Source of the DNA: Nitrospira sp.
GTDB lineage: Bacteria > Nitrospirota > Thermodesulfovibrionia > UBA6902
Direction of reading: 5' to 3'
Assembly: GCA_016784355.1 (NCBI GenBank)
Contig: JADHUV010000018.1
Span: forward strand, 1 to 51,487
DNA length: 51,487 nt
Under the pieces are notes generated by a model. That model ran no database searches. It was not told the origin of the DNA and was given only the letters and a program-made list of their open reading frames with translations. Below, one piece after another: positions 41,020 to 51,348 of this stretch (the stretch's first letter is position 1; the number at the start of each line of letters is the position of its first letter). The position numbers and the translations under genes are program-made.

Positions 41020-42327
41020 CTACGACCTGCGTCCTTTAACCCGTCCTTTTTTAAGAAATCCATCATATGAACGAGTGACAAGATGTGACTCCATCTGAGA
41101 TATGGTATCTAATGCTACTCCAACTATAATCAGTACGGATGTCCCACCAAAATAGAAGGGTACCTTAAAGTAACCCTGCAAAATATCGGGCAATATACAG
41201 ACAAGAGAAAGATATAACGCTCCACCAAACGTAATACGCGCTAGTACTCGATAAATATAATCTGATGTATTAGTCCCAGGCCGAACCCCGGGGATAAATC
41301 CACTTTGCTTCTTAAGATTGTCAGCAATATCAATTGGATTAAAAATGATTGACGTATAAAAATAACAGAAAAAGAATATCATACTGACGTATATCGTAGT
41401 ATACAGCACATTACCCGGAGCCAGTTGCCGAGACAACGCCTGGACCCATGGTATGGCGATAAAGCCAGCGATTGTTGCTGGAAACATTATTATTGACGAT
41501 GCAAAAATCGGAGGAATAACTCCAGCGGTATTTACCTTCAACGGTAGATGAGTATTCTGACCGCCATATATCTTCCGTCCAACCTGGCGTTTGGCATACT
41601 GAACAGGAATCTTTCGCTGCCCCCTCTCTACAAACACTATAAAGGCTATTGCTGCAATCATTATGACCAATACAAGCAGCATCAGCAGAATATGTAACTC
41701 ACCCGCTCGCATCAGTGATATAGAACTTATTACTGCATTAGGAAACCTCGCTACTATGCCGGCAAAAATAATAAGAGAAATACCATTGCCGATCCCTCGT
41801 TCTGTTATCTGCTCGCCAAGCCACATAATAAAGGCGGTTCCCGATGTCATAGTTATCATCGTCATGAGCCTGAATGCCCAACCGGGGTTTTCTACAAACG
41901 CCCCGTCACTCATACTCTCAATTCCGACGGCAATACCTATAGATTGAATTATACTTATTACAACAGTTCCATATCTTGTGTACTGTGTGATCTTCTTTCT
42001 TCCAGACTCACCTTCTTTAGCGAGCCTCGCGAGAACAGGAATGACAACAGTAAGAAGCTGTAAAATAATAGATGCGCTAATGTACGGCATAATTCCCAGC
42101 GCAAATATCGTTGCTTTTGATAGTGCTCCACCAGAGAACATATCAAAAAATCCCATTAAGGCCCCGCCCTGCTTCATAAGGAATTTACTTAACTCCTCAC
42201 CATTAATTCCCGGGGTTGGGATATGTGCACCAATCCTGTACACAGCAAGAAGCGCAAGCGTAAACACTATCCTGCTCTTTAGCTCGGCAACCTTAAACAC
42301 ATTTTGAAAACTGTTAATAATACTCAT
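41020..42327 (-). CDS. secY: Protein translocase subunit SecY
   Basis: 435 residues with ten membrane segments. Hallmarks: RIGAHIPTPGIN in the first segment, GGALSKATIFALGIMPYISASIILQLL (plug and lateral gate), ERGIGNGISLIIFAGI, and the cytosolic loops with GQRKIPVQYAKRQVG and the IPGVRPGTNT segment contacting SecA and the ribosome. Forms the SecYEG channel. Follows rplO by 34 bases. Confidence 0.99.
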   Translation of the reverse strand: MSIINSFQNVFKVAELKSRIVFTLALLAVYRIGAHIPTPGINGEELSKFLMKQGGALMGFFDMFSGGALSKATIFALGIMPYISASIILQLLTVVIPVLARLAKEGESGRKKITQYTRYGTVVISIIQSIGIAVGIESMSDGAFVENPGWAFRLMTMITMTSGTAFIMWLGEQITERGIGNGISLIIFAGIVARFPNAVISSISLMRAGELHILLMLLVLVIMIAAIAFIVFVERGQRKIPVQYAKRQVGRKIYGGQNTHLPLKVNTAGVIPPIFASSIIMFPATIAGFIAIPWVQALSRQLAPGNVLYTTIYVSMIFFFCYFYTSIIFNPIDIADNLKKQSGFIPGVRPGTNTSDYIYRVLARITFGGALYLSLVCILPDILQGYFKVPFYFGGTSVLIIVGVALDTISQMESHLVTRSYDGFLKKGRVKGRRS

Positions 42328-42361
42328 TGAAAACTACTTACCAACTTCATGTTTATCATCT

Positions 42362-42844
42362 CTACGCTTGAGCTCCTGCTTTAACTTTTTTAAATACCTG
42401 CTTCTTAGGAATCATTTCGATATTTCCCTGGGCATTGATAATTTTATCCCTGGCACCGCTACTGATCGCATGAACTCTGATCTTCAACGGCTTTGTAACC
42501 TCTCCGTTGCCCAATATTTTCACGCCGTCTCCGATCTTACTGACTAATCCCTCTTTCAGAAGAACCTCAGGAGTGATCATTTCATCGGTTAACCTATCCA
42601 AATCTCCAACATTTACAATCGATATCTGCTTAGCAAATATATTTGTAAACCCTCTCTTGGGCAGTCTTCTCTGAAGAGGCATCTGCCCACCCTCAAATCC
42701 AGGTTTTACACCGCCGCCACTTCTGGCGTTCTGACCCTTATGTCCACGACATGAAGTTTTCCCGTGTCCTGATCCTGGACCGCGTCCTACTCTTTTTCTT
42801 TTTTTTGTGCTCCCTTCAGAGGGTGCAAGTTCTGACAATTCCAT
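42362..42844 (-). CDS. rplO: 50S ribosomal protein L15
   Basis: 160 residues. Gly- and Lys-rich start ([31 protein letters not shown]), [17 protein letters not shown], and the C-terminal fold with [25 protein letters not shown] late assembly protein of the 50S. Its ATG overlaps the last base of the rpmD stop region. Spc operon. Confidence 0.99.
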   Translation of the reverse strand: MELSELAPSEGSTKKRKRVGRGPGSGHGKTSCRGHKGQNARSGGGVKPGFEGGQMPLQRRLPKRGFTNIFAKQISIVNVGDLDRLTDEMITPEVLLKEGLVSKIGDGVKILGNGEVTKPLKIRVHAISSGARDKIINAQGNIEMIPKKQVFKKVKAGAQA

Positions 42845-43026
42845 TATTCCTCCGAAACTTCACTAACTTCCAGCATATGTGAAGTTTTATGAATCATTCC
42901 TCTAATAACAGGTGTGTCCTTGTGGATCACCGTATGTCTAATCCGGTGCAATCCAAGCGACTCTATGACGCGCCTCATTTTCTCCGGCTTTCCAATTATA
43001 CTTTTTTTCAATGTTACTTTAAGCAT
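42844..43026 (-). CDS. rpmD: 50S ribosomal protein L30
   Basis: 60 residues from ATG 43026 ([20 protein letters not shown]), the normal N terminus; a GTG two codons earlier is possible. Core [22 protein letters not shown] is typical of bacterial L30, with an acidic tail of about 10 residues. The start lies inside the end of rpsE (8-base overlap). Confidence 0.97.
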   Translation of the reverse strand: MLKVTLKKSIIGKPEKMRRVIESLGLHRIRHTVIHKDTPVIRGMIHKTSHMLEVSEVSEE

Positions 43027-43561
43027 CTTCACTTGTACTCACGTCTCCTTCACTTTCCGAATCATTAAGAGGTATAACTGATGTATCTCTCAACTTCGTC
43101 AGTCCGTTGATTGCCGCCCTGACAGTATTGAAAGGGTTCCGACTTCCGATCGATTTTGCAGCAATATTTTTAATTCCCACAACTTCCATAACTGCTCTAA
43201 CAGGGCCACCTGCTATCAACCCTGTTCCAGTTGGCGCAGGTCTCATGACAATTCTTCCAGCTCCGTATATACCATCAATCCTGTGTGGTATCGTTCCATC
43301 CTTGATATTGACTTTCACCAATGATCTCTTTGCCTGCTCAACTGCCTTCCTGATCGCCTCTGGTACTTCCTGCGCTTTTCCCTTCCCAAAGCCAATATGT
43401 CCTTCTTCATCACCTACTACAACGAGTGCACTAAATGAAAAGCGTCGTCCACCCTTCACTACTTTTGCGACTCTATTTATAAAGATAACTTTATCTTTTA
43501 ATACATTTAGACTATCAGGGTCAATTCTGCCCACTACGCCTCCTTTAAAAAAGCCATTCAA
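43019..43561 (-). CDS. rpsE: 30S ribosomal protein S5
   Basis: 180 residues: [25 protein letters not shown] in the N-terminal double-stranded-RNA-binding domain, [17 protein letters not shown], then the C-terminal domain with [22 protein letters not shown] and [10 protein letters not shown]. Acts in decoding accuracy. Ends in an acidic tail. Confidence 0.99.
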   Translation of the reverse strand: MNGFFKGGVVGRIDPDSLNVLKDKVIFINRVAKVVKGGRRFSFSALVVVGDEEGHIGFGKGKAQEVPEAIRKAVEQAKRSLVKVNIKDGTIPHRIDGIYGAGRIVMRPAPTGTGLIAGGPVRAVMEVVGIKNIAAKSIGSRNPFNTVRAAINGLTKLRDTSVIPLNDSESEGDVSTSEDA

Positions 43562-43924
43562 TTAAAATTCCAGTCCGCCTTCTCTGGCCGCATCAGCCAA
43601 TGCCTTAATTCTTCCGTGATAAAGATATCCACCTCTATCAAAAACTACCTTTTTCAATCCCTTACCAACTAATCTTTGTGCTATAAGCGTGCCAACTGTC
43701 TTGGCAGACTCTATATTCCCACCTGTGCTGACCTTACCCTTTAACTCCTTATCTGCAGTCGATGCACTTGCAAGAGTAACTCCCGCAGTATCGTCAACCA
43801 CTTGTACATAAATATGCTTAATGCTTCTGTATACATTCATCCGCGGCTTATCTGCTGTGCCGCTTACTTTTTTCCTTACTCTGGAATGTCTGGACTTTCT
43901 GGATTCTTCCCTATTTAAACTCAC
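43562..43924 (-). CDS. rplR: 50S ribosomal protein L18
   Basis: 120 residues. [26 protein letters not shown] at the start, HIYVQVVDD, and [28 protein letters not shown] at the end bind 5S rRNA. GTG start. One base separates its end from the start of rpsE. Confidence 0.99.
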   Translation of the reverse strand: MSLNREESRKSRHSRVRKKVSGTADKPRMNVYRSIKHIYVQVVDDTAGVTLASASTADKELKGKVSTGGNIESAKTVGTLIAQRLVGKGLKKVVFDRGGYLYHGRIKALADAAREGGLEF

Positions 43925-43954
43925 TTACCGTCACCTCTAAAGATCATTTGATTT

Positions 43955-44494
43955 TTATTTTCCAGCCTTACCAACCTTGAGCTTAATAACTTCTCCAGCA
44001 TAACGCACACCCTTACCCTTATAAACATTAGGCTTCCTGAGTGCACGAATATTGGCAGCTGTCTGCCCAATCAGTTGTTTATCAATACTTATCAATGAAA
44101 CCAATGTCTGTTTTTTATCAACCTCAGCAGTTACACCATCTGGCAAATTATACTCAATTGGATGAGAATATCCAAGTGTCAATGCCAGCTTGCTGCCCTG
44201 AACCGCAGCTCTGTAGCCGACGCCATTAACCTCAAGATCCCTTTTATATCCGATACCGGTACCTTCAACCATATTGGCAATAATGCTCCTGGTAGTTCCG
44301 TGTAGTGCCCTGTTTAATTTTGAGTCAGATAATCTCTCAACAACGATTGAACGATCCTCTACCTTAACCTTTACCCCATAAGCATGACGCCACTTCAGTT
44401 CCCCTTTAGGGCCCTTAACTGTTATCTCACTGTTCTGAATCTTTGCCTCAACACCAACAGGCATACTGATCGGATTTTTACCTACTCTTGACAT
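43955..44494 (-). CDS. rplF: 50S ribosomal protein L6
   Basis: 179 residues from ATG 44494 (MSRVGKNPISMP, the family start, with GGAGA upstream); the open frame continues to 44632 inside rpsH and was rejected. Two related domains; VKGPKGELKWRH and the C-terminal ALRKPNVYKGKGVRYAGEVIKLKVGKAGK are diagnostic. Lies near the factor-binding site of the 50S. Confidence 0.99.
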   Translation of the reverse strand: MSRVGKNPISMPVGVEAKIQNSEITVKGPKGELKWRHAYGVKVKVEDRSIVVERLSDSKLNRALHGTTRSIIANMVEGTGIGYKRDLEVNGVGYRAAVQGSKLALTLGYSHPIEYNLPDGVTAEVDKKQTLVSLISIDKQLIGQTAANIRALRKPNVYKGKGVRYAGEVIKLKVGKAGK

Positions 44495-44528
44495 TGTATC
44501 TCCAAGTTTATTTCTGAAATTACTGTTT

Positions 44529-44921
44529 TTACCAAATCTTACAGAGCAGCTCTCCACCAACTCCGTCCCTACTACAAAGCTCACCGGTAAGAATTCCCCT
44601 GGAAGTTGAGAGCATAGCAAAACCAACTCCACCCATTACATCCGGTAAATTATCCTTGCCTACATAAACTCTTCTTCCTGGTTTACTGATTCTTTCAAGT
44701 CCGGTAATAACACCATCCGAATTATTATATTTCAGAGTTATACGTATAACACCCTGTTTCCTATCTCTGAGAACCTTGAAACTCTTTATAAAACCTTTTT
44801 CTTTAAGAATCTTTGTCATCTCAATTTTTATCTTGGACGCCGGAACATCAGCCTTCTCAAGCTTCGCCATATTGGCATTCCTGATTCTTGTAAGCATGTC
44901 CGCAATCGGATCTGTCATCAT
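44529..44921 (-). CDS. rpsH: 30S ribosomal protein S8
   Basis: 130 residues: [15 protein letters not shown] at the start; [11 protein letters not shown], and [32 protein letters not shown] at the end. Binds the central domain of 16S rRNA; in E. coli it also represses the spc operon. Two adjacent ATG codons open the gene. Confidence 0.99.
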   Translation of the reverse strand: MMTDPIADMLTRIRNANMAKLEKADVPASKIKIEMTKILKEKGFIKSFKVLRDRKQGVIRITLKYNNSDGVITGLERISKPGRRVYVGKDNLPDVMGGVGFAMLSTSRGILTGELCSRDGVGGELLCKIW

Positions 44922-44933
44922 AATTCTATACCT

Positions 44934-45119
44934 CTACCAGCTTGATTTTGTAACACCAGGGATCATACCCCTGAGTGCAAGCGTTCTAAAACAGATTCTG
45001 CACATTCCGAATTTCCGTAGAACTGCCTTCGGCCTGCCGCACAGGCGACATCTAGTGTAAGCCCTAACATTAAATTTTGGTGTCCTCTGTTGTTTAGCTA
45101 TTAAACTCTTTTTTGCCAT
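44934..45119 (-). CDS. rpsN: 30S ribosomal protein S14, zinc (type Z)
   Basis: 61 residues, the short zinc form: [23 protein letters not shown], with CRLCGRP and CRICFR giving four Cys ligands, and the terminal IPGVTKSSW. Placed between rplE and rpsH as normal. Confidence 0.99.
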   Translation of the reverse strand: MAKKSLIAKQQRTPKFNVRAYTRCRLCGRPKAVLRKFGMCRICFRTLALRGMIPGVTKSSW

Positions 45120-45140
45120 TCTTGATTCCTGGATTTAAGT

Positions 45141-45680
45141 TTATTTTTTAAAGGGCATTCCAAAATATTTCAGTAGCGCCCTACCTTCTTCATCTGACCT
45201 TGCAGTAGTAACAATATTAATATCCATACCATGCATACTCGCTATCTTGTCATAATTAATTTCAGGGAATATAATCTGCTCCCTAATACCCATGGAATAG
45301 TTGCCTCTTCCATCGAATGATTTAGGTGAAATCCCCCTGAAATCTCTGATTCTTGGCAGCGCAAAAGATATAAACTTATCAAAAAAATTATACATACGAT
45401 CGCCTCTAAGAGTTACTTTGCAACCAATGGGCATACCCTCTCTCAGCTTAAATGCCGCAATTGACTGTTTCGCTCTCGTTATCACTGCAACCTGTCCAGC
45501 AATTACACCAAGCTCTTTTGCAGCAGCCTCAAGTGGCTTAACATCCTGAACCGCCTCACCCATGCCAACATTGAGCACTATACTGTGCAATTTTGGCACC
45601 TGCATTACGCTTGCATAACTAAAATCCTTCATAAGATTTGCGATTATCTCACTTCTATATTTTTCCTTTAACTTATTCAT
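45141..45680 (-). CDS. rplE: 50S ribosomal protein L5
   Basis: 179 residues, standard length: [72 protein letters not shown] and the last helix with [12 protein letters not shown]. Binds 5S rRNA and P-site tRNA. Follows rplX by 3 bases. Confidence 0.99.
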   Translation of the reverse strand: MNKLKEKYRSEIIANLMKDFSYASVMQVPKLHSIVLNVGMGEAVQDVKPLEAAAKELGVIAGQVAVITRAKQSIAAFKLREGMPIGCKVTLRGDRMYNFFDKFISFALPRIRDFRGISPKSFDGRGNYSMGIREQIIFPEINYDKIASMHGMDINIVTTARSDEEGRALLKYFGMPFKK

Positions 45681-45683
45681 GGA

Positions 45684-46001
45684 TTACTCAACGACCTCCC
45701 CGCACTTCTTGCATGATCTGGTTTTTTTGCCGTTTTCCAATATCTTATTTGCGATTCTGGTGGTCTTTCCGCATTTAGGGCAAAGCAACATCACATTAGA
45801 TATGTGCAATGGTGACTCTTTCTCTATTATTCCACCCTGCTGATACTGCTTATTGGGCTTCATATGCTTTTTGATCATCTTAACCCTCTCGACAATTAGC
45901 TTATTCTTATCGGGGTCAACACTGATCACTCTTCCTCTTTTACCCTTATCCGTGCCGGTCATTACAAGCACTTCATCATTTTTCTTTATTCCTAAACCCA
46001 C
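45684..46001 (-). CDS. rplX: 50S ribosomal protein L24 with zinc-ribbon tail
   Basis: 105 residues. KOW motif: NDEVLVMTGTDKGKRGRVISV; later SPLHISNVMLLCPKCGKTTRI and RSCKKCGEVVE. The two CxxC pairs make the C-terminal strand pair a zinc ribbon, which many bacterial L24 proteins have lost. First protein to bind 23S rRNA. GTG start with GGAGAAGA upstream. Confidence 0.99.
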   Translation of the reverse strand: MGLGIKKNDEVLVMTGTDKGKRGRVISVDPDKNKLIVERVKMIKKHMKPNKQYQQGGIIEKESPLHISNVMLLCPKCGKTTRIANKILENGKKTRSCKKCGEVVE

Positions 46002-46026
46002 GTCTTCTCCTCACAAATCATTGAAT

Positions 46027-46395
46027 TTATATAACCTCAGGAGCAAGGGAAACAATTTTCATGAATTCTTTCCACCTTAATTCTCTGGCTACAGGTCCGA
46101 AAATTCTGGTTCCTATCGGATCGCCTACATCATTAATGAGTACAGCAGCATTCTGATCAAACCTGATATATGATCCATCAGGTCTTCTCACGGCCTTCTT
46201 AGTTCTTACCACAACAGCTTTTGCCACTGAACCCTTTTTAACCGTTCCATGAGGCTCGGCAGACTTTACCGCTACTACAATGCGGTCACCAATACTGGCG
46301 TAGCGTTTTTTCATACCGCCAAGCACTTTTATGCAAAGTACTTTTTTAGCCCCAGAGTTATCAGCTACTTCTAGTACTGTTTCCTGTTGTATCAT
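46027..46395 (-). CDS. rplN: 50S ribosomal protein L14
   Basis: 122 residues, the exact family length: [67 protein letters not shown]. Contacts 16S rRNA in an inter-subunit bridge. Its start overlaps the end of rpsQ by 4 bases. Confidence 0.99.
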   Translation of the reverse strand: MIQQETVLEVADNSGAKKVLCIKVLGGMKKRYASIGDRIVVAVKSAEPHGTVKKGSVAKAVVVRTKKAVRRPDGSYIRFDQNAAVLINDVGDPIGTRIFGPVARELRWKEFMKIVSLAPEVI

Positions 46396-46640
46396 ACGTT
46401 ACCTCTTTTAACAATATCCATGACCTTCCATCTTTTATCTCTGCTAATTGGACGAGACTCTATTATCGAAACTTTATCTCCTGCAGAACATTTGTTTTCC
46501 TCGTCATGAGCCTTGAATTTTGCGACCTTCTTAATCGTCTTTTTATAACGAGGGTGCTGCGTCAATCTTGTGACGGCAACAACAACGGTTTTGTCCATCT
46601 TGTCACTGATTACTTCGCCTGTATAAATCTTCTTTGGCAT
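46392..46640 (-). CDS. rpsQ: 30S ribosomal protein S17
   Basis: 82 residues: [40 protein letters not shown] (here QHPRYK), and the [16 protein letters not shown] end. OB-fold protein that binds 16S rRNA helix 11. Follows rpmC by 14 bases. Confidence 0.98.
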   Translation of the reverse strand: MPKKIYTGEVISDKMDKTVVVAVTRLTQHPRYKKTIKKVAKFKAHDEENKCSAGDKVSIIESRPISRDKRWKVMDIVKRGNV

Positions 46641-46654
46641 TTGACCTTTCCGCC

Positions 46655-46864
46655 TTATTTACTGGGGCTTTCGGCCCTGGATTTTTCATTGATTACGGTC
46701 AGCACTCTAGCTACACCTTTCCTGACCTGCCTAATTCTCATTGGATTTTCAATCTCTCCTGTTACCTTTCGGAAATTCAGGTTACTCAATTCCTTCCTCA
46801 GGTTATTTTCTTCCTGCCTGAGTTCTTCTACGGATAATACTCTTAATTCTGCCGCCTTTTTCAT
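46655..46864 (-). CDS. rpmC: 50S ribosomal protein L29
   Basis: 69 residues, all helical: LRVLSVEELRQEENNLRKELSNLNFRKVTGEIENPMRIRQVRKGVARVLTVINEK. Sits at the tunnel exit beside L23, where trigger factor and SRP dock. One base between rplP stop and this start. Confidence 0.98.
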   Translation of the reverse strand: MKKAAELRVLSVEELRQEENNLRKELSNLNFRKVTGEIENPMRIRQVRKGVARVLTVINEKSRAESPSK

Positions 46865-46865
46865 G

Positions 46866-47276
46866 CTATCTCATCCTCTTGACAAATTTAGTTCCTATGG
46901 AAAGCTTATAGGATGCAAGACGCATTGCCTCTTTTGCCACTTCCTCACTAACCCCAGCCATTTCGTATAAAATCCTTCCAGGCTTAACAACTGCCACCCA
47001 CGATTCAGGAGATCCTTTTCCCTTACCCATTCTAGTCTCTGCGGGCTTCTTTGTGAGAGGCTTATCAGGGAAAATCCGAATCCAGACCTTCGCCCCTCTT
47101 TTCGCATGCCTGTTAATTGTTATTCTGGCAGACTCAATCTGGCGGCTTGACACCCATCCGGGCTCAAGTGCCTTTAGACCAAATTCACCGAACGAGACCT
47201 TTGAACCACGATAGGCCTTGCCGTTCATGTTGCCTTTTTGCATCTTCCTAAATTTTACCTTCTTCGGCATTAACAT
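46866..47276 (-). CDS. rplP: 50S ribosomal protein L16
   Basis: 136 residues starting [15 protein letters not shown], as in most L16 proteins; AGGATAG lies about 6 bases before the first ATG. Core [10 protein letters not shown] (here [10 protein letters not shown]), [31 protein letters not shown] is diagnostic and reaches the peptidyl transferase centre. S10 operon. Confidence 0.99.
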   Translation of the reverse strand: MLMPKKVKFRKMQKGNMNGKAYRGSKVSFGEFGLKALEPGWVSSRQIESARITINRHAKRGAKVWIRIFPDKPLTKKPAETRMGKGKGSPESWVAVVKPGRILYEMAGVSEEVAKEAMRLASYKLSIGTKFVKRMR

Positions 47277-47303
47277 AGTAATCTATCCTCGTATCTATCT
47301 TGC

Positions 47304-47969
47304 TTAAACAGTTGTTTCAGCAGCAGTTGCCTGCGCTACCGGCTCCTGAAGTATATCACCTTTATAAATCCAGACCTTGACACCAAGTCTTCCATATGTG
47401 GTCTTCGCCTCTGCTACACCGTAATCAATATCTGATCTGAAAGTATGAAGCGGAACACGCCCTTCTCTATACCACTCAGACCTGGCTATTTCAGCACCGC
47501 CAAGTCGGCCTCCGCACTGAACCTTAATTCCTAGTGCTCCGAATCTCATAGTTGATGCTACGGCCTTCTTCATCGCACGCCTGAAAGCTATTCTCTTTTC
47601 AAGCTGCATGGCAATATTCTCAGCTACCAGCTGTGCATCGAGTTCGGGCTTTCTTATTTCCTTAATATCTATGGACATTTCCTTACCGGAAATTTTCATC
47701 AGTGCTTTTTTCAGTTTTTCAACTTCTGCACCTTTTTTGCCAATAATAATTCCAGGTCTGGCTGTATGAATAGTAGCCCTCATCTTCTGACCTGTCCGTT
47801 CAATCTCAACCTTAGGGACTCCAGCATGACTTAGATTATCCTTAATATATTTCTGTATAGCTAGATCCTCATGAAGCAGATCCTGATAACCTTTCTTGGC
47901 AAACCAGCGTGAGTTCCATGTCTTAATTATTCCTAGTCTCTGTCCGACTGGATGTACTTTCTGACCCAA
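47304..47969 (-). CDS. rpsC: 30S ribosomal protein S3
   Basis: 221 residues: [25 protein letters not shown] at the start, the KH domain with [19 protein letters not shown], and the C-terminal domain [29 protein letters not shown]. Part of the mRNA entry helicase of the 30S. A short Ala/Thr-rich tail ends the protein. Confidence 0.99.
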   Translation of the reverse strand: MGQKVHPVGQRLGIIKTWNSRWFAKKGYQDLLHEDLAIQKYIKDNLSHAGVPKVEIERTGQKMRATIHTARPGIIIGKKGAEVEKLKKALMKISGKEMSIDIKEIRKPELDAQLVAENIAMQLEKRIAFRRAMKKAVASTMRFGALGIKVQCGGRLGGAEIARSEWYREGRVPLHTFRSDIDYGVAEAKTTYGRLGVKVWIYKGDILQEPVAQATAAETTV

Positions 47970-47981
47970 AATCTACCTCCC

Positions 47982-48311
47982 TTAATCTTGAAGAATCACA
48001 GTTATGTGACTCATTCTTTTTCTGATTACATCGGCTCTTCCCATTGCACGCGGCTTCATGCGTTTAATTGTAGGCCCCTGATCTACCAGCACGTTTAGCA
48101 CGCGCATTTCTTCGGGTTCTGCAACCTTCTTCTGCTCCGCATTAGCCATTGCTGACTTTAATACTTTGGCAATCAGTTTCCCACCCTTATGGGGGAGAAA
48201 GTTGAGTCCGACTAGTGCGTCTCCAGCCTTCTTACCCTTTACCAAGCTAGTCAGTCTTCTAACCTTCCTTGGAGATATTCTTACATATTTTAGTATTGCT
48301 TTAGATTCCAC
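47982..48311 (-). CDS. rplV: 50S ribosomal protein L22
   Basis: 109 residues: AILKYVRISPRKVRRLTSLVKGK, SAMANAEQK, and the beta hairpin with KRMKPRAMGRADVIRKRMSHI, which lines the exit tunnel and is the site of macrolide resistance changes; nothing unusual is seen there. GTG start with GAGG about 9 bases upstream. Confidence 0.98.
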   Translation of the reverse strand: MESKAILKYVRISPRKVRRLTSLVKGKKAGDALVGLNFLPHKGGKLIAKVLKSAMANAEQKKVAEPEEMRVLNVLVDQGPTIKRMKPRAMGRADVIRKRMSHITVILQD

Positions 48312-48334
48312 GTATATTTACCTCAACCCTTTAT

Positions 48335-48604
48335 TTACTTCTTTTTATCTCCGGAGTGGCCCCGAAATGTTCTTGTTGCCGAAAACTCACCAAGTTTATG
48401 CCCGACCATGTTTTCAGTTACATACACAGGTATAAACTTTCTACCATTATGGACTGCTAGCGTATGCCCAATAAAATCGGGCGTGATCGTAGACCTTCTG
48501 GACCAGGTCTTAATAACATTTCTTTCATTTTTTTCGTTCATATTGTTGATCTTTTTATACAGCTTAACATCAACAAACGGTCCCTTTTTCAGCGATCTAG
48601 GCAA
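48335..48604 (-). CDS. rpsS: 30S ribosomal protein S19
   Basis: 89 residues: [64 protein letters not shown]. All are standard for the family. The start codon is TTG, with GGAGG 7 bases upstream. Head protein of the 30S, bound with S13. Confidence 0.98.
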   Translation of the reverse strand: MPRSLKKGPFVDVKLYKKINNMNEKNERNVIKTWSRRSTITPDFIGHTLAVHNGRKFIPVYVTENMVGHKLGEFSATRTFRGHSGDKKK

Positions 48605-48636
48605 AACATTTCCTCCCGCACTAATGCGTATTCAAT

Positions 48637-49458
48637 CTATTTTTTTCTTCTCCTGACAATCAACCTGTCAGTAGTCCTATTCTTTCTTGTTTTCTTACCC
48701 TCTGGCTGACTCCATGGGGATACTGGCGGTCTGCCACCAGAAGTCTTTCCTTCACCACCACCAAGCGGATGATCAACCGGGTTCATAGCGACACCTCTTA
48801 CGTGAGGCCTCTTTCCAAGCCAACGACTCCTACCAGCTTTTCCGATTGAAATATTCTCATGATCTGAATTTCCAACCTGCCCGATTGTTGCCATACAGTC
48901 AGCAGGAACAAACCTTACTTCAGATGAAGCAAGCTTTAATTGTACAAGCTTTCCATCTTTAGCGACTAACTGGGCATAGGTGCCGGCACTTCTAGCCATC
49001 TTACCACCCTGCCCAGGCCTTAATTCTATATTATGAATAATCGTTCCCAAGGGAATATTCTTTACTGGCAGAGCGTTTCCTGTCTTAATCTCTGCATCTG
49101 CCCCAGACATCAGCTTTTCGCCAACCCCAACACCCAGGGGAGCTAATATATATCTACGCTCTCCATCCGCGTATTTAAGCAAAGCGATTCTAGATGTTCT
49201 GTTAGGATCATACTCAATAGTTTCAACGGTACAGGGTATATTCAGCTTGTTTCGCTTAAAATCAATTATCCTGTATGCCCTCTTATGGCCTCCGCCCTTT
49301 TGCCATGATGTCACGCGCCCGGTATTATTCCTTCCGCCTGTACGCTTTATAGGCAATACCAGAGGTTTATATGGCTCTGTTGCAGTGATCTCAGAGAAAT
49401 CTGATCCGGTTCTAAATCTTGTGCCGCCCGAGGTCGGCTTCCATTTTCTTATACCCAT
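48637..49458 (-). CDS. rplB: 50S ribosomal protein L2
   Basis: 273 residues: [55 protein letters not shown] and the catalytic-core segment [29 protein letters not shown] with the conserved His. Needed for subunit joining and peptidyl transfer. Confidence 0.99.
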   Translation of the reverse strand: MGIRKWKPTSGGTRFRTGSDFSEITATEPYKPLVLPIKRTGGRNNTGRVTSWQKGGGHKRAYRIIDFKRNKLNIPCTVETIEYDPNRTSRIALLKYADGERRYILAPLGVGVGEKLMSGADAEIKTGNALPVKNIPLGTIIHNIELRPGQGGKMARSAGTYAQLVAKDGKLVQLKLASSEVRFVPADCMATIGQVGNSDHENISIGKAGRSRWLGKRPHVRGVAMNPVDHPLGGGEGKTSGGRPPVSPWSQPEGKKTRKNRTTDRLIVRRRKK

Positions 49459-49461
49459 AGC

Positions 49462-49752
49462 TTATACACCTTCAACAAAGTCCAGTTTTTCACCGTCTTT
49501 TAAAGTTACAATTGCTTTTTTCCAATCGGGCCTCTTACCCTGAGTTTTCCCCATTCTCTTCTTCTTACCCATGCAGTTTATTGTAGCTACACTGCTGACC
49601 TTCACCTTAAACATTTCCTCTACTGCAAGCCTGATTTCTATCTTATTTGCCGCAGTAGCAACCTTAAACAGTACCTTATTCTGCTGTTCTTTCAGCATTG
49701 TACCCTTCTCAGTCAGCATTGGTCCTACAAGTACTCCGTATTTATTTTTCAT
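49462..49752 (-). CDS. rplW: 50S ribosomal protein L23
   Basis: 96 residues: GVLVGPMLTEKGTMLKEQQNKVLFKVATAANKIEIRLAVEEMFKVKV, then the MGKKKRMGKTQGKRPDWKKAIVTL loop. Docking site for trigger factor and SRP at the tunnel exit. Its start overlaps the end of rplD by 4 bases. Confidence 0.98.
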   Translation of the reverse strand: MKNKYGVLVGPMLTEKGTMLKEQQNKVLFKVATAANKIEIRLAVEEMFKVKVSSVATINCMGKKKRMGKTQGKRPDWKKAIVTLKDGEKLDFVEGV

Positions 49753-50375
49753 CCTAAATAAGCCTCTTTCATTCTTTCAATGGCATCTTTTGATATGAGT
49801 AACTTTTCATGTGAGAGTATGGAGTATACATTTAATTGATCGACTCTTGCAATACCTACTCCAGGTAAATTTCTCGCAGCAAGTTCTAGATTGATATTCT
49901 TTTCAGGAATTATCATTAGCACACTTCTCTGAATCCCGAGACCCTTCAACATTCCAAATACTTCACTAGTCTTAGGGGCACTTACATTTAACTCCTCAAT
50001 CACCATCACTTTACCATCAGATAACTTTGATGCCAGTGCTATATTGAGTGCCTGCCATTTAACCTTTTTAGGCAGTTTGTATGAATAATCTCTGGGATGC
50101 GGCCCAAATACTGTGCCGCCGCCTTTCCATAAGGGTGACCTTGTACTACCAGCTCGCGCACGCCCAGTACCCTTCTGCTTAAATGGCTTTCTTCCCCCGC
50201 CACGGACATTACCTTTGGTCTTGGTGCTTGCATTGCCTTGACGCTTATTTGCAAGATGGTTTCTGACAACCTCGTGCAACATGGCCTTTTTAATCTCTAC
50301 ACCGAAGATATCTTCTGGAAGCTCGGTACTTCCCACTGACTTATTTTCTTTATTTATAACGTCTACATTAAGCAT
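49749..50375 (-). CDS. rplD: 50S ribosomal protein L4
   Basis: 208 residues. The extended loop segment RQGNASTKTKGNVRGGGRKPFKQKGTGRARAGSTRSPLWKGGGTVFGP reaches into the exit tunnel; the rest is the Rossmann-like globular domain. In E. coli L4 also controls the S10 operon by attenuation; the needed leader lies upstream of rpsJ and is not recognised here. TAATG overlap with rplC. Confidence 0.99.
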   Translation of the reverse strand: MLNVDVINKENKSVGSTELPEDIFGVEIKKAMLHEVVRNHLANKRQGNASTKTKGNVRGGGRKPFKQKGTGRARAGSTRSPLWKGGGTVFGPHPRDYSYKLPKKVKWQALNIALASKLSDGKVMVIEELNVSAPKTSEVFGMLKGLGIQRSVLMIIPEKNINLELAARNLPGVGIARVDQLNVYSILSHEKLLISKDAIERMKEAYLG

Positions 50376-51010
50376 TATTTATCCTTTACACTTATTGGAG
50401 AATTCGACTTGATCACTACATAACTGCCAATTGCCCCTGGGACAGCGCCCCTGACAAGCATAAGACCCTGTTCATTCTTCAATGCTACAATCACAAGATT
50501 ATCTACGGTTGACTTTACATTTCCCATCTGCCCAGGCATCTTCTTGCCCTTAAAAACTCGTCCAGGAGTTGATCCCATTCCTATCGCTCCAGGTGCCCTT
50601 TTAAACATAGATCCATGAGATGCCGGACCGCCACTGAAATTATAACGTTTCATTACACCTTGAAAACCCTTTCCTATGGACGTTCCTGTAATCTTTACGA
50701 ATTCACCTTCTTCAAAGATATCCAGAGTAATTTCCTCTCCTACCTCATACCCTTCCATCTTCAATTCTTTCAATACTCTATAATTAGGAACATTTGCCTT
50801 CTTAAAGTGTCCCTTCCTTGCCTTATTTACATTCTTCTCTTTCCTGTTTTCATCATACCCTAACTGCAGGGCTGCGTACCCATCCTTAGCCAGTTCCTTT
50901 TTCTGTACAACTCTCACAGGACCAGCCTCAAGGACAGTAACAGGAATTACTCTGCCGTCTTCATTAAATATCTGGGTCATACCCAGTTTCTTACCTATTA
51001 TTCCCTTCAT
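50375..51010 (-). CDS. rplC: 50S ribosomal protein L3
   Basis: 211 residues: [27 protein letters not shown] at the start and the W-finger region [50 protein letters not shown]. One of the two proteins that start 50S assembly. The start overlaps the rpsJ end by 4 bases. Confidence 0.99.
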   Translation of the reverse strand: MKGIIGKKLGMTQIFNEDGRVIPVTVLEAGPVRVVQKKELAKDGYAALQLGYDENRKEKNVNKARKGHFKKANVPNYRVLKELKMEGYEVGEEITLDIFEEGEFVKITGTSIGKGFQGVMKRYNFSGGPASHGSMFKRAPGAIGMGSTPGRVFKGKKMPGQMGNVKSTVDNLVIVALKNEQGLMLVRGAVPGAIGSYVVIKSNSPISVKDK

Positions 51011-51312
51011 AGCTTTATCTCTACATCTACCCCGGCAGCTAAATCAAGCTTCATCAGAGCATCAACGGTTTGTGGAGTGGGATCCAGAATATCGATCAGT
51101 CTTTTATGCGTCCTGATCTCAAACTGTTCTCTTGATTTTTTATCAACATGTGTTGAACGCAACACTGTGATCTTGTTTATCTTGGTCGGCAACGGAACAG
51201 GTCCTGAGATTCTGGCACCAGTTCTCTTGGCTGTATCGACAATCTCACGCACCGATTGATCCAACAATCTATGGTCAAAGGCCTTCAGATTTATTCTTAC
51301 TTTCTCATTCAT
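51007..51312 (-). CDS. rpsJ: 30S ribosomal protein S10
   Basis: 101 residues: [44 protein letters not shown] and [42 protein letters not shown], the whole family length. It also acts as NusE in antitermination. It follows tuf by only 36 bases without a visible terminator, so the S10 genes may be read from the str/tuf promoter. Confidence 0.99.
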   Translation of the reverse strand: MNEKVRINLKAFDHRLLDQSVREIVDTAKRTGARISGPVPLPTKINKITVLRSTHVDKKSREQFEIRTHKRLIDILDPTPQTVDALMKLDLAAGVDVEIKL

Positions 51313-51348
51313 CAGTTTTCTATATCAACCCTATAAAGATTTATAAAA

